From Firmicutes bacterium UBA3941 (GTDB lineage: Bacteria > Bacillota > Clostridia > Caldicoprobacterales > UBA3941), in NCBI GenBank assembly GCA_002385665.1, contig DGDX01000066.1, positions 488 to 28,039 of the forward strand: a stretch of DNA of 27,552 nt, read 5' to 3'. The notes under the pieces are model-generated. The model had not been told where the DNA came from and did not search any database. It worked only from the letters and a program-made list of their open reading frames with translations. Within the stretch, counting starts at the first letter, position 1. Each line of letters begins with the position of its first letter. Shown one piece after another: positions 7,752 to 15,338 of the stretch. Both the position numbers and the translations under genes were made by a program.

Positions 7752-7799
7752 ACAATAACCCCCATATTGATACAAATTCAAAATCCCGCTTAAATAGGT

Positions 7800-8015
7800 T
7801 TATTTCTCGCCCAGTACCTCAAATCCTACTTTTTCTATAGCCTTCTTAATGGTTTCAGAATCCACTACGTTTTCGTCAAAGGTTACTTTGGCTTTACTGG
7901 AATTGAATAACACCTTGGATTTTTCCACGCCATTTATCCTTTTCAGGGCTCCTTCGATTTTTGCCATGCAGCTGGGGCATACCAAGGTCTCCAGTTGATA
8001 AGTCTTAGTGGTCAT
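7800..8015 (-). CDS. Heavy-metal-associated domain protein (CopZ-like)
   Basis: Small cytosolic protein of 71 aa, a single HMA ferredoxin-like fold. It begins MTTKTYQLETLVCPSC, with the metal-binding CxxC at C13 and C16, and carries the family's ALKRINGVEKSKV and the TIKKAIEKVGFEV end. Such proteins carry Cu(I) or other soft metals to P-type ATPases or sensors. No ATPase or CsoR gene is nearby; instead it is the first gene of an operon with the Crp/Fnr regulator. Pro-Ser between the cysteines differs from the usual copper-chaperone residues, so the metal is uncertain. The ATG at 8015 follows GGGAGG. A promoter with an FNR-like box lies directly upstream. Confidence 0.9.
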   Translation of the reverse strand: MTTKTYQLETLVCPSCMAKIEGALKRINGVEKSKVLFNSSKAKVTFDENVVDSETIKKAIEKVGFEVLGEK

Positions 8016-8046
8016 TGCTTCTACCTCCCTTTTCCTTTATGCCCCC

Positions 8047-8088
8047 ATTATAAACCCATAAATTAGCTAAATCATTGATTTAGGTCAA
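8047..8088 (-). promoter_or_regulatory. Promoter of the HMA-Crp/Fnr operon with FNR-like box and 17-bp palindrome
   Basis: On the minus strand the -10 is a perfect TATAAT (8052 to 8047), predicting a start at about 8040. At the -35 position the sequence is a poor ATGATT. TTGAC-CTAA-ATCAA (8088 to 8075), one base off the FNR consensus, is centred at about -41.5, the classic class II activator position. Overlapping it is a perfect palindrome, CTAAATCA-T-TGATTTAG (8067-8083), centred near -35. A weak -35 with an activator box is consistent with control by the encoded regulator. Confidence 0.62.
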
Positions 8089-8122
8089 AAATTTAAAGTT
8101 TTTTGATATTTATGTGAAGAAA

Positions 8123-8920
8123 TTATTTAAATACTTTATGGATAAACGAAGATATATCCAGTCCAAAGTATTCAACTAATGCCTTTGAAAACTCTTCCTT
8201 GGTCTCAGGGATAAAAGTATGGACCTTATCACCGGTAAAAATACGAAATTCTTTTCCGGATATGGTATTGCGCCCTTCACTAGTACGTATTGCAACCATG
8301 GCATCGTTAATAAAGATTGAATCAGGTGAATTCTCACACCAATAGGTAGCCATAATAAAGTCTTTTGGCAGCTGCTGTTCTTCAGTAAAGGAATATAACC
8401 ACTCCCATTTACCATTCCTAAGTTCACAAAGTACCCATCCATAATAATCATCCCGTTCCAAGCGATAACTCTCATCGCCTTGTCTTTGTACAAGCCCTTC
8501 CACCATCTTTATGGGCCACCTGGGAATGATCCCGCCTACACCTACATCACATAGGTAGTATTCCCCTTCTGCCTTGACTTTTAATACATGGTGCCTCCTC
8601 TTTGGCGGGGGATTGGGTTCATCGCGCCAAAATCTTGCAAAGTAGCTAATTACAGGATAACCTAGTTCTTCCAGCAGCCATTTATAAAGGGCATTCAATT
8701 CAAAGCAGTAGCCACCCCTTCGCCTATATACAATTTTGTCCAACAAATCGGGTATCTCCAGGGACAAGGGTATCCCGGCCATTATATCAAAATTCTCGTA
8801 AGGTACAGAGTGAAGATGTCTTTCCTGTATTCCTGCCAGGGCTTTGGCGCTTCCGTCCAATGGGCCATCGTATCCAATTCTATTCAGATAAGCTGCTACA
8901 TCCGGCTTCAGATTATCCAT
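8123..8920 (-). CDS. nat: Arylamine N-acetyltransferase
   Basis: Cytosolic enzyme that transfers acetyl from acetyl-CoA to arylamines or hydrazines. The 265 aa are standard for the family. The cysteine-histidine-aspartate triad is visible: C72 in RRGGYCFELN, H110 in RHHVLKV and D125 in YYLCDVGVGG, with the expected spacing. The N-terminal YLNRIGYDGPLD and VPYENFD are also family hallmarks. The ATG at 8920 follows GGGGGT six bases upstream. It is in the same direction as the HMA operon but about 107 bases away across an independent promoter, so a functional link is not implied. The natural substrate is unknown; some bacterial relatives act in polyketide or aminohydroxybenzoate pathways. Confidence 0.94.
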   Translation of the reverse strand: MDNLKPDVAAYLNRIGYDGPLDGSAKALAGIQERHLHSVPYENFDIMAGIPLSLEIPDLLDKIVYRRRGGYCFELNALYKWLLEELGYPVISYFARFWRDEPNPPPKRRHHVLKVKAEGEYYLCDVGVGGIIPRWPIKMVEGLVQRQGDESYRLERDDYYGWVLCELRNGKWEWLYSFTEEQQLPKDFIMATYWCENSPDSIFINDAMVAIRTSEGRNTISGKEFRIFTGDKVHTFIPETKEEFSKALVEYFGLDISSFIHKVFK

Positions 8921-9151
8921 TTAATTACCCCCTAGCTATGTTTTTTAACCTCAGATATGCTTATATTAATTATTTTATCAAAACTTACTACAATTATAAA
9001 GCAAATTTTACAATATAAGCTATTGGGCCCACATGTAAAATACCATTAGCAAGAAAGCAACATAAAAACTACATTTGAGGTAAAGATAATAGAGTCACTC
9101 GCTGATTATAGGCTGATATAAAAGGTTGGCTTTATTGGAGGAGGATTGCAG

Positions 9152-9331
9152 ATGAAGGAAGTTATGCCAAAGGGCAGATATAAGATCAAAAATGGCTTGG
9201 TGCCGATAGAGAATCATTGTACCGCCGCTTGGGCAGACGCCGAAAGTATCAAAGCCGATTCAAAGGTGAACCTGCCTAATGAGACACAGATAAGAAATGC
9301 GAAGGAATATGTGGATACTAACCAAAAATAA
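9152..9331 (+). CDS. Small DUF3787-type protein (spore-surface family)
   Basis: Protein of 59 aa with the TAAWA motif (PIENHCTAAWAD) characteristic of DUF3787, a clostridial family with a member annotated as a Clostridioides difficile spore surface protein. It is hydrophilic, with no signal peptide or membrane segment; the C-terminus NAKEYVDTNQK is also family-like as I recall it. An in-frame TTG at 9146 exists, but ATG 9152 sits seven bases after GGAGGAGG and is clearly preferred. The gene is monocistronic: a 225-base gap precedes it and a strong terminator follows. I saw no convincing sporulation sigma-factor promoter. Its function is unknown; the family assignment is from memory of the motif. 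Confidence 0.82.
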   Translation: MKEVMPKGRYKIKNGLVPIENHCTAAWADAESIKADSKVNLPNETQIRNAKEYVDTNQK

Positions 9332-9332
9332 G

Positions 9333-9368
9333 ACGGGGGCCATAACCGATGCCCCCGTTTCTTCTTTT
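9333..9368 (+). terminator. Terminator after the DUF3787 gene
   Basis: An 8-bp GC stem, ACGGGGGC with GCCCCCGT, encloses a 10-base loop and is followed by TTCTTCTTTTCT. On the minus strand it is followed by TTATTTTT, so it may also end nifJ transcription. Confidence 0.85.
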
Positions 9369-9380
9369 CTCCCGACTTCA

Positions 9381-12300
9381 TTAATATATCTCATGCTCCG
9401 CTAATCTTGAGTATCTCCTATACCTATCCGCAGCAAATTGTGCTGAAAGCTCGAACATATCATCAGCGATTTCCGGGAATACATTCATCAGTTGTGAGTA
9501 ACGTACTTCTCCATGGATATGCTCCTTATAGTCCTTGGTGGGTTCTTTTGAATCCAGAATAAACGGGTTTTCTCCTTTTTTCCGAAGATCAGGGTTGAAC
9601 CTGTAGAGATGCCAATACCCTGCCTCTACGGCTTTCTTCTCCTGTAATATACTGGTCCCCATCCCTGTTTTTATGCCATGGCTGATACAAGGTGAATACG
9701 CGATGATCAGGGATGGGCCTTTATACCTTTCTGCTTCATTTATAGCCCTTATGGTATGGTTCATATCGGCGCCCATGGCTATCTGGGCTACATAAACATT
9801 GCCATAGGTAATGGCCATAAGTCCCAAATCCTTTTTGCTGGTCTTCTTACCGGAGGCCGCCAGCTTGGCGACACAGGCTGCGGGGGTCGACTTGGAACTC
9901 TGACCGCCGGTGTTGGAATAGAGCTCTGTATCCATAACGAAGATGTTTATATCCATCCCTGAGGCAAGAACATGATCAAGTCCTCCATAGTCGATATCAT
10001 AAGCCCAACCATCACCGCCTATTGCCCAAATGGATTTTTTGATAAGGTGATCCTTCCTCTTTATGATCTCCTGTACTATTTCATTATCCCCAAGGTCATA
10101 GCTTTCGAGAAGTCCTAGTATTCTTTCCGAAGCCTTTTTAGACTCTTCACCATCGTCCATGATATTGAGCCACTCTCCAAACGCTTCCTTTAATTCAGGT
10201 GGTATTGACGAACTCATGGCCTCCGTAATAAGTTCCGCCAGCCTTTTCCTGGCCTGTTCTACTCCAAGAGCCATACCATACCCAAACTCCGCTGCATCCT
10301 CAAACAGGGGATTTATCCAGGCCGGACCCTTTCCGTTCCAATTTGTAGTATAAGCGATGGAGGGTGCAGAAGCCCCCCATATGGATGAGCATCCAGTAGC
10401 ATTGGAAATCATCATTCTTTCCCCAAACAGCTGGGTCAATAGTTTAATGTAGGGTGTCTCACCACATCCTGGACATGCCCCATTAAATTCAAGGAGTGGT
10501 CTTCTAAATTGGCTTCCCTTGAGAGTGTTTGTATTGGTTAGATCATCCTTCATAGAAACCGTCATTGCAAATTCCCAATTGTCCTCCTGCATCCTAATCT
10601 CCTGCTCCGCAGGCTGCATGACCAATGCCTTGCCTTTGGCAGGACAAACATCGGCACAATTGGCGCATCCTGTACAGTCCAAGGGATCCACCTGAACGCG
10701 GAAATGCAGATGGTCTATTCCACGGCCTGTGGCCTTTTTAGTCTCGAAGGTCTCCGGAGCTCTTGCCTTCTCCTCATCATCAAGTAGGAACAGTCTGATG
10801 GTAGCATGGGGACAAACATAGGAGCATCTGCCGCATTGTATACACTTTTCGATCTGCCATTGCGGGATCATAGGTGCAATTCCGCGCTTTTCATATGCAG
10901 TCGTTCCCATTGGAAAAGTCCCGTCTTCCATCCCAATAAAGGCGCTTACGGGTAATTCGTCACCTTCATGTCTAGCCATGGGGGTCTGTATGTGTTCCAC
11001 AAAGTAAGGTAGATCCGGATCCTCTATTGTATCGTCTACCGCCATCCCCCAAGTGGCAGGGACCTCTATTTGCACCAGGGCTTCCAGGGATCTGTCTACA
11101 GCCTTGTTGTTCATCTCGACTATATTCTGTCCCTTCCTGCCATACATGTCCTCTATGGAATCCTTGAGATGGCCGATAGCCTCCTCTACAGGTAGCACCT
11201 TTGCCAGTTTAAAAAATACAGCCTGCATAACCATGTTTATTCTATTGCCCAGTCCCACCTCTGAAGCAATTTTCATGGCATCGATTGTATAGAATTTTAT
11301 ATCGTTTTGTGCAATATACCTTTTCATATCGGCAGGCAAATGATCATGCAGCTCATTCATATCCCATGAACAGTTGAGTACAAAGGTTCCCCCTTTCTTT
11401 AGCCCCTTGAGCAGGTCATAGTGATGTACATAGGCCTGGTTATGGCAAGCCACGTAGTCCGCATTGTTGACCAGATAAGCAGATCTTATAGGTTTTGGCC
11501 CAAATCTGAGATGGGAAACGGTAGTACCTCCAGATTTCTTGCTATCGTATGAAAAATATCCTTGGGCATAAAGATCGGTGTTATCCCCTATTATCTTAAT
11601 GGCAGTTTTATTGGCACCGACAGTACCATCTGAGCCCAACCCCCAGATCTTACAACTGATAGTCCCTGGTGGTTCGGTATTTATTGGATCAGCCTCCGGT
11701 AGGGATTTAAAAGTCACATCATCCACTATCCCGATTGTAAACCCGTCCTTTGGTTTATCCTGTTTCAGGTTTTCAAATACCGCCAGGATCTGGGACGGTC
11801 TGGTATCCTTTGAAGAGAGCCCATATCTTCCCCCAACTATAACTGGAGCATTTGGCATGTCCTTGAAAGCCTTAACAACATCAAGATATAGGGGTTCCCC
11901 TATTGACCCAGGTTCTTTTGTTCTATCAAGCACCCCCACCTTCTTTATTGTCTTTGGCAGGACTTCATGGAAATGTTTTTCCGAAAACGGCCTGTAGAGG
12001 TTTACCTTTACCATGCCCACCTTCTCTCCCCGGGCATTTAGGTAATCCACTACCTCGGAAATGGTGCCTGTGACAGATGCCATGGCCACTATCACCATTT
12101 CTGCATCCTGAGCCCCATAGTAGTCAAATAGTCTATACTTTCGACCGGTGATGTTCTCCATACTATCCATATAACCCTGAACTATATCTGGCACAGCCTC
12201 ATAAAAGGCATTGACACTCTCCCTTTGTTGAAAATAGATATCAGGGTTTTGGGTGGTTCCCCTGACAACAGGATGTTCCGGATTTAAGGCCCTGTTTCGA

Positions 12301-12905
12301 AAGTCATCAATGGCCTTGTAATCCACTATCTTTTTGACATCCTCATAATCCACTATCCTAACCTTTTGGTATTCGTGGGAGGTACGGAATCCATCAAAGA
12401 AGTGAATAAAGGGAATTCTCGACTTTATGGCTGATAAGTGTGAGATAAACCCAAAGTCCATAGCCTCTTGGGCATTGCTGGAAGCCAACATGGATACACC
12501 GGTTTGTCTGCATGCCATTACATCCTGGTGATCACCGTAGATGGATAAGGCATGGGTCGCTATGGATCTGGCACTGACATGCAGAACTCCGGGCAACAAT
12601 TCCCCTGCCATCTTATATAGACTTGGAATCATCAGCAATAGTCCCTGGGATGCCGTATAGGTTGAGCCCAGTACTCCGGCCTGAAGGGCACCTCTCATGG
12701 CGCTGGCAGCACCAGCTTCTGACTGCATCTCGACTACCTTTACCTCAGTCCCAAAGATATTTTTCTTTCCATGGGCTGACCATTCGTCAACCCCTTCTGC
12801 CATTGGCGTTGAAGGGGTTATAGGAAATATAGCGGCAACCTCTGTAAATGCATAGGACGCATAGGCAGCAGCCTGGTTGCCATCCATAGTCTCTTGTTTA
12901 TACAT
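9381..12905 (-). CDS. nifJ: Pyruvate:ferredoxin (flavodoxin) oxidoreductase, single-chain
   Basis: Central fermentative enzyme: pyruvate plus CoA gives acetyl-CoA, CO2 and reduced ferredoxin. At 1174 aa it is the normal single-polypeptide homodimeric form. From the N-terminus: the TPP-binding and transketolase-like domains (AAAYASYAFTEVAAIFPITPSTP), a CoA-binding region, and a ferredoxin insert with two [4Fe-4S] motifs, CIQCGRCSYVCP (about 683) and CTGCANCADVCP (about 743). The TPP domain follows, with CPGCGETP (about 812), TGCSS (about 840) and GGDGWAYDIDYGG (about 965). SPCISHG near 1071 supplies the last cysteine of the proximal cluster. The ATG at 12905 follows AAAGGAG. Its promoter has -35 TTGAAC, 17 bases, -10 TATAAG. 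It is monocistronic and ends near the DUF3787 terminator. Confidence 0.98.
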   Translation of the reverse strand: MYKQETMDGNQAAAYASYAFTEVAAIFPITPSTPMAEGVDEWSAHGKKNIFGTEVKVVEMQSEAGAASAMRGALQAGVLGSTYTASQGLLLMIPSLYKMAGELLPGVLHVSARSIATHALSIYGDHQDVMACRQTGVSMLASSNAQEAMDFGFISHLSAIKSRIPFIHFFDGFRTSHEYQKVRIVDYEDVKKIVDYKAIDDFRNRALNPEHPVVRGTTQNPDIYFQQRESVNAFYEAVPDIVQGYMDSMENITGRKYRLFDYYGAQDAEMVIVAMASVTGTISEVVDYLNARGEKVGMVKVNLYRPFSEKHFHEVLPKTIKKVGVLDRTKEPGSIGEPLYLDVVKAFKDMPNAPVIVGGRYGLSSKDTRPSQILAVFENLKQDKPKDGFTIGIVDDVTFKSLPEADPINTEPPGTISCKIWGLGSDGTVGANKTAIKIIGDNTDLYAQGYFSYDSKKSGGTTVSHLRFGPKPIRSAYLVNNADYVACHNQAYVHHYDLLKGLKKGGTFVLNCSWDMNELHDHLPADMKRYIAQNDIKFYTIDAMKIASEVGLGNRINMVMQAVFFKLAKVLPVEEAIGHLKDSIEDMYGRKGQNIVEMNNKAVDRSLEALVQIEVPATWGMAVDDTIEDPDLPYFVEHIQTPMARHEGDELPVSAFIGMEDGTFPMGTTAYEKRGIAPMIPQWQIEKCIQCGRCSYVCPHATIRLFLLDDEEKARAPETFETKKATGRGIDHLHFRVQVDPLDCTGCANCADVCPAKGKALVMQPAEQEIRMQEDNWEFAMTVSMKDDLTNTNTLKGSQFRRPLLEFNGACPGCGETPYIKLLTQLFGERMMISNATGCSSIWGASAPSIAYTTNWNGKGPAWINPLFEDAAEFGYGMALGVEQARKRLAELITEAMSSSIPPELKEAFGEWLNIMDDGEESKKASERILGLLESYDLGDNEIVQEIIKRKDHLIKKSIWAIGGDGWAYDIDYGGLDHVLASGMDINIFVMDTELYSNTGGQSSKSTPAACVAKLAASGKKTSKKDLGLMAITYGNVYVAQIAMGADMNHTIRAINEAERYKGPSLIIAYSPCISHGIKTGMGTSILQEKKAVEAGYWHLYRFNPDLRKKGENPFILDSKEPTKDYKEHIHGEVRYSQLMNVFPEIADDMFELSAQFAADRYRRYSRLAEHEIY

Positions 12906-12928
12906 AATAGCTCTCCTTTGCTAGCAAA

Positions 12929-12957
12929 CTTATAACATTTGATGATATCTTGTTCAA
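12929..12957 (-). promoter_or_regulatory. Probable nifJ promoter
   Basis: On the minus strand, TTGAAC (12957 to 12952) and TATAAG (12934 to 12929) are separated by exactly 17 bases, 24 bases upstream of the nifJ ATG. I looked for Rex (TTGTTAA-N4-TTAACAA) and FNR-type boxes here and saw none. Confidence 0.55.
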
Positions 12958-13126
12958 TTACCCAAAACATTGGGCTTGGCTATTATTTTGCACTAAGTAC
13001 CAAGTACATATTCAATATCCATGGCAATTCCAAGGCGGTAATTTGCATACTAGACTATCGAATAGCGGATATTATGATTGGTAATTACAAATATTAATAT
13101 GGGAGGAAATATATATCTGGAGGAGA

Positions 13127-13591
13127 ATGGAATTGGAAAACAAGCATATGTCTTCAGAAACATTACAAAAACGGATATGGGATTTTCTTGGAGATCAAAA
13201 AGAGGGTTCTCTCGCTACCTGCTTTGACAACAAACCTCGAAGCAGCCCTGTGCGTTATTTTCCAGGCGATGGGACCAATATCTATATCCTGTCAGCCGGA
13301 GGGAAAAAATTCGAAGCCATAGCCAAGAATCCCAATGTGTGTTTATTAGTTAGTACCGATTATGTTGATTTTTACCAGATAAAAGGAGTCCAGGTTTTTG
13401 GCAAGGCAGTTACCAGTTTACAGGATTCGAGTCTCTTCCAGGAGGTCAAAGAGCAGTGCAAGACTGTGAGTACATCGGAAAATGATCTATCCGGGTTGAA
13501 TGTGATAAAGATAATACCTGAAGAGATAGTCTATTTAAACTCCCTTGGAGACGGTGACAGAACCAAGCAGATACTCAAGCTGGGTGAATAA
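13127..13591 (+). CDS. Pyridoxamine 5'-phosphate oxidase family (flavin-binding split-barrel) protein
   Basis: Cytosolic protein of up to 154 aa resembling the small PNPOx-like or general-stress flavin-binding barrel family. The family pattern is seen in EGSLATCFDNKPRSSPVRYF, IYILSAGGKKFEAIAKNPNVCLLV, the YQIKGVQVFGKAV strand and the terminal KIIPEEIVYLNS. These proteins bind FMN, F420 or haem; the cofactor cannot be assigned here. The start is uncertain: ATG 13127 lies only three bases after GGAGG, while an in-frame TTG at 13133 lies nine bases after it and ATG 13148 is also possible. The Rieske oxidoreductase follows within 30 bases, so the two are very likely co-transcribed and may share a redox role. 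Confidence 0.85.
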   Translation: MELENKHMSSETLQKRIWDFLGDQKEGSLATCFDNKPRSSPVRYFPGDGTNIYILSAGGKKFEAIAKNPNVCLLVSTDYVDFYQIKGVQVFGKAVTSLQDSSLFQEVKEQCKTVSTSENDLSGLNVIKIIPEEIVYLNSLGDGDRTKQILKLGE

Positions 13592-13620
13592 TCAATACAA
13601 CTAACTTCATGGAGGATAAA

Positions 13621-15186
13621 ATGAATATAGAACAATTAAAAGATTTCAAAAAACCGCCGGAATCCTATTGGCTATCATCTACCCAGCCCCTGAATTATCC
13701 TGCCCTGGACGGGGACATTGAGGTGGATATATTGATAATTGGCGGCGGTCTGGCAGGGATTGCCTGTGCTTATCAATTATTAGGCCAGGGTGCAAGCCTG
13801 GCAATCTTGGAAGGAAACACCGTATTAGGGGGCGTTACTGCCCATACCACGGCAAAAATCACCTCACAACACGGACTTATCTATGATAAAATCAAAACCA
13901 CCATGGGAGATGAATTGGCTCAGCAATACGCCGATGCCAATCAATGGGCTATTCATGAGATTAAAAGAATTTCAGACAAGCATGATATACAATGCGATTA
14001 CGTTACCGAATCTGCCTATATATTTACGCAAGAAGAGAAACAATTGCAAAAAATAGAGAAGGAAGTCAATGCAGCAGCAGATCTTGGCATCAAAGCATCC
14101 TTTGTCGATTCGATACCCTTTAATATGCCTATCAAAGGTGCAGTGCGCTTCGATGATCAGGCCCGGTTTCATCCTCTGAAATTCGGTCTGGGGGTGGTTA
14201 AATATGTAGCGGAACAGGGAGTTCAAATATTTGAAAATAGTAGGGCAATAGATATCGAGGAAAACGACGGTTATGTGGTAACAACCTCTCAAGGAAAAAG
14301 GGTCACTGCGAAGAAGGTAATAATCGCAACACACTACCCCTTCTATAATAAGCATGGTATGTACTTTGCCAGAATATATACTGAAAGGGCTTATGCCCTG
14401 GCTATAAAAGCCAAAGAAAAATTCCCCGGGGGTATGTACATTAACGCGGATGATCCGGCACGGTCCATGCGAAACCAAGAGACTCAGGATGGCGAAATAA
14501 TACTGGTCATTGGAGATCATCACAAAACCGGGCAGGGAATGTCAATGGTCAAGCACTATGAGGCCCTTGTGGACTTTGCCAATACCCTATTCACGGTGCA
14601 GGATATACCCTACCGATGGTCTACCCAGGATTGTATGACAATAGATGGGTTGCCCTATGTGGGCAATTATACCTCTAACACTCCTAACCTCTACGTGGCT
14701 ACCGGATTTCAAAAATGGGGAATAACCAACAGCATCGTTTCATCGGTAATTTTAAAGGATTTAATTATCCATGGCAAGAGCCCATGGCAGGATGTCTATA
14801 ACCCCTCCCGCAAGACCATCGTCGCCTCTGCCAAGAATTTTATTGTAGAAAATATAAACGTAGCGGAACAGCTCTTGGATGGCAAGCTCAGCCAGCTGCC
14901 CAAAAATATAAATCTGGAGCCCGGTGATGCCGGAGTGTTCAGAATTGATGGTAAGAGGATAGGGGCATATAGGGACAGGCAGGGCAATCTGCATTTGGTC
15001 AACACCACCTGTACCCATATGGGCTGCGAGCTAAACTGGAATTCTGCCGAAGAATCCTGGGATTGTCCCTGCCATGGTTCCAGGTTTACCTACGAAGGTA
15101 AGATCATCACAGGACCCGCAGTCAAACCCTTGAGGGCCAGTGATGATGTAAATACTTTAGAAAAATTATTTACTGAGGATTATTAA
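13621..15186 (+). CDS. FAD-dependent oxidoreductase with C-terminal Rieske [2Fe-2S] domain
   Basis: Two-domain protein of 521 aa. Residues about 35-400 form a DAO-type FAD fold, with the dinucleotide loop DILIIGGGLAGIACAY, LEGNTVLGGVTAHTTAKIT and the C-terminal FAD signature NLYVATGFQKWGITNS. Residues about 430-515 are a Rieske domain with CTHMGCEL and CPCHGSRF supplying two Cys and two His ligands, followed by the usual GPAVKPL. The architecture matches the YhfW family of Bacillus; its substrate is not established. ATG 13621 is preferred over the frame-extending ATG 13609 because GGAGG sits at 13611-13615, five bases ahead of it. It forms a pair with the PNPOx-like gene. A Rieske flavoenzyme in a fermentative anaerobe suggests an oxidative-stress or detoxification role, by inference. 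Confidence 0.93.
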   Translation: MNIEQLKDFKKPPESYWLSSTQPLNYPALDGDIEVDILIIGGGLAGIACAYQLLGQGASLAILEGNTVLGGVTAHTTAKITSQHGLIYDKIKTTMGDELAQQYADANQWAIHEIKRISDKHDIQCDYVTESAYIFTQEEKQLQKIEKEVNAAADLGIKASFVDSIPFNMPIKGAVRFDDQARFHPLKFGLGVVKYVAEQGVQIFENSRAIDIEENDGYVVTTSQGKRVTAKKVIIATHYPFYNKHGMYFARIYTERAYALAIKAKEKFPGGMYINADDPARSMRNQETQDGEIILVIGDHHKTGQGMSMVKHYEALVDFANTLFTVQDIPYRWSTQDCMTIDGLPYVGNYTSNTPNLYVATGFQKWGITNSIVSSVILKDLIIHGKSPWQDVYNPSRKTIVASAKNFIVENINVAEQLLDGKLSQLPKNINLEPGDAGVFRIDGKRIGAYRDRQGNLHLVNTTCTHMGCELNWNSAEESWDCPCHGSRFTYEGKIITGPAVKPLRASDDVNTLEKLFTEDY

Positions 15187-15263
15187 TTCCAGAATTCAGG
15201 CAAGACAATTGTTACACCATTTACAGCAAGTAATGCTTTATATAATGTTGTATGCTAATTATA

Positions 15264-15315
15264 CCAGTGCCGTTAATGACCATTGCACCGGCACTGGATG
15301 TTAATTTGCATCCAG
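15264..15315. terminator. Overlapping hairpins between the Rieske and MFS genes
   Basis: Two perfect stems overlap: CCAGTGCCG with CGGCACTGG (15264-15297), and CTGGATG with CATCCAG (15294-15315), so they cannot form together. They lie between convergent genes and probably terminate transcription, yet neither is followed by a clear T-run on either strand. Confidence 0.5.
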
Positions 15316-15338
15316 TTAATGCTAAATGATTGGCCTTT

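Noticed and set aside
11578..11997. 139-codon plus-strand frame inside nifJ
   Set aside because: It is a shadow of the certain minus-strand nifJ reading frame.
12906..13126. Rex or FNR operator in the nifJ/PNPOx divergent region
   Set aside because: TTGATGATATC and TTGTTCAA fragments are present, but neither completes a full inverted site.
13972..14523. 183-codon minus-strand frame inside the Rieske flavoenzyme gene
   Set aside because: It is a shadow of a gene whose motifs are intact on the plus strand; it has no recognisable domain.
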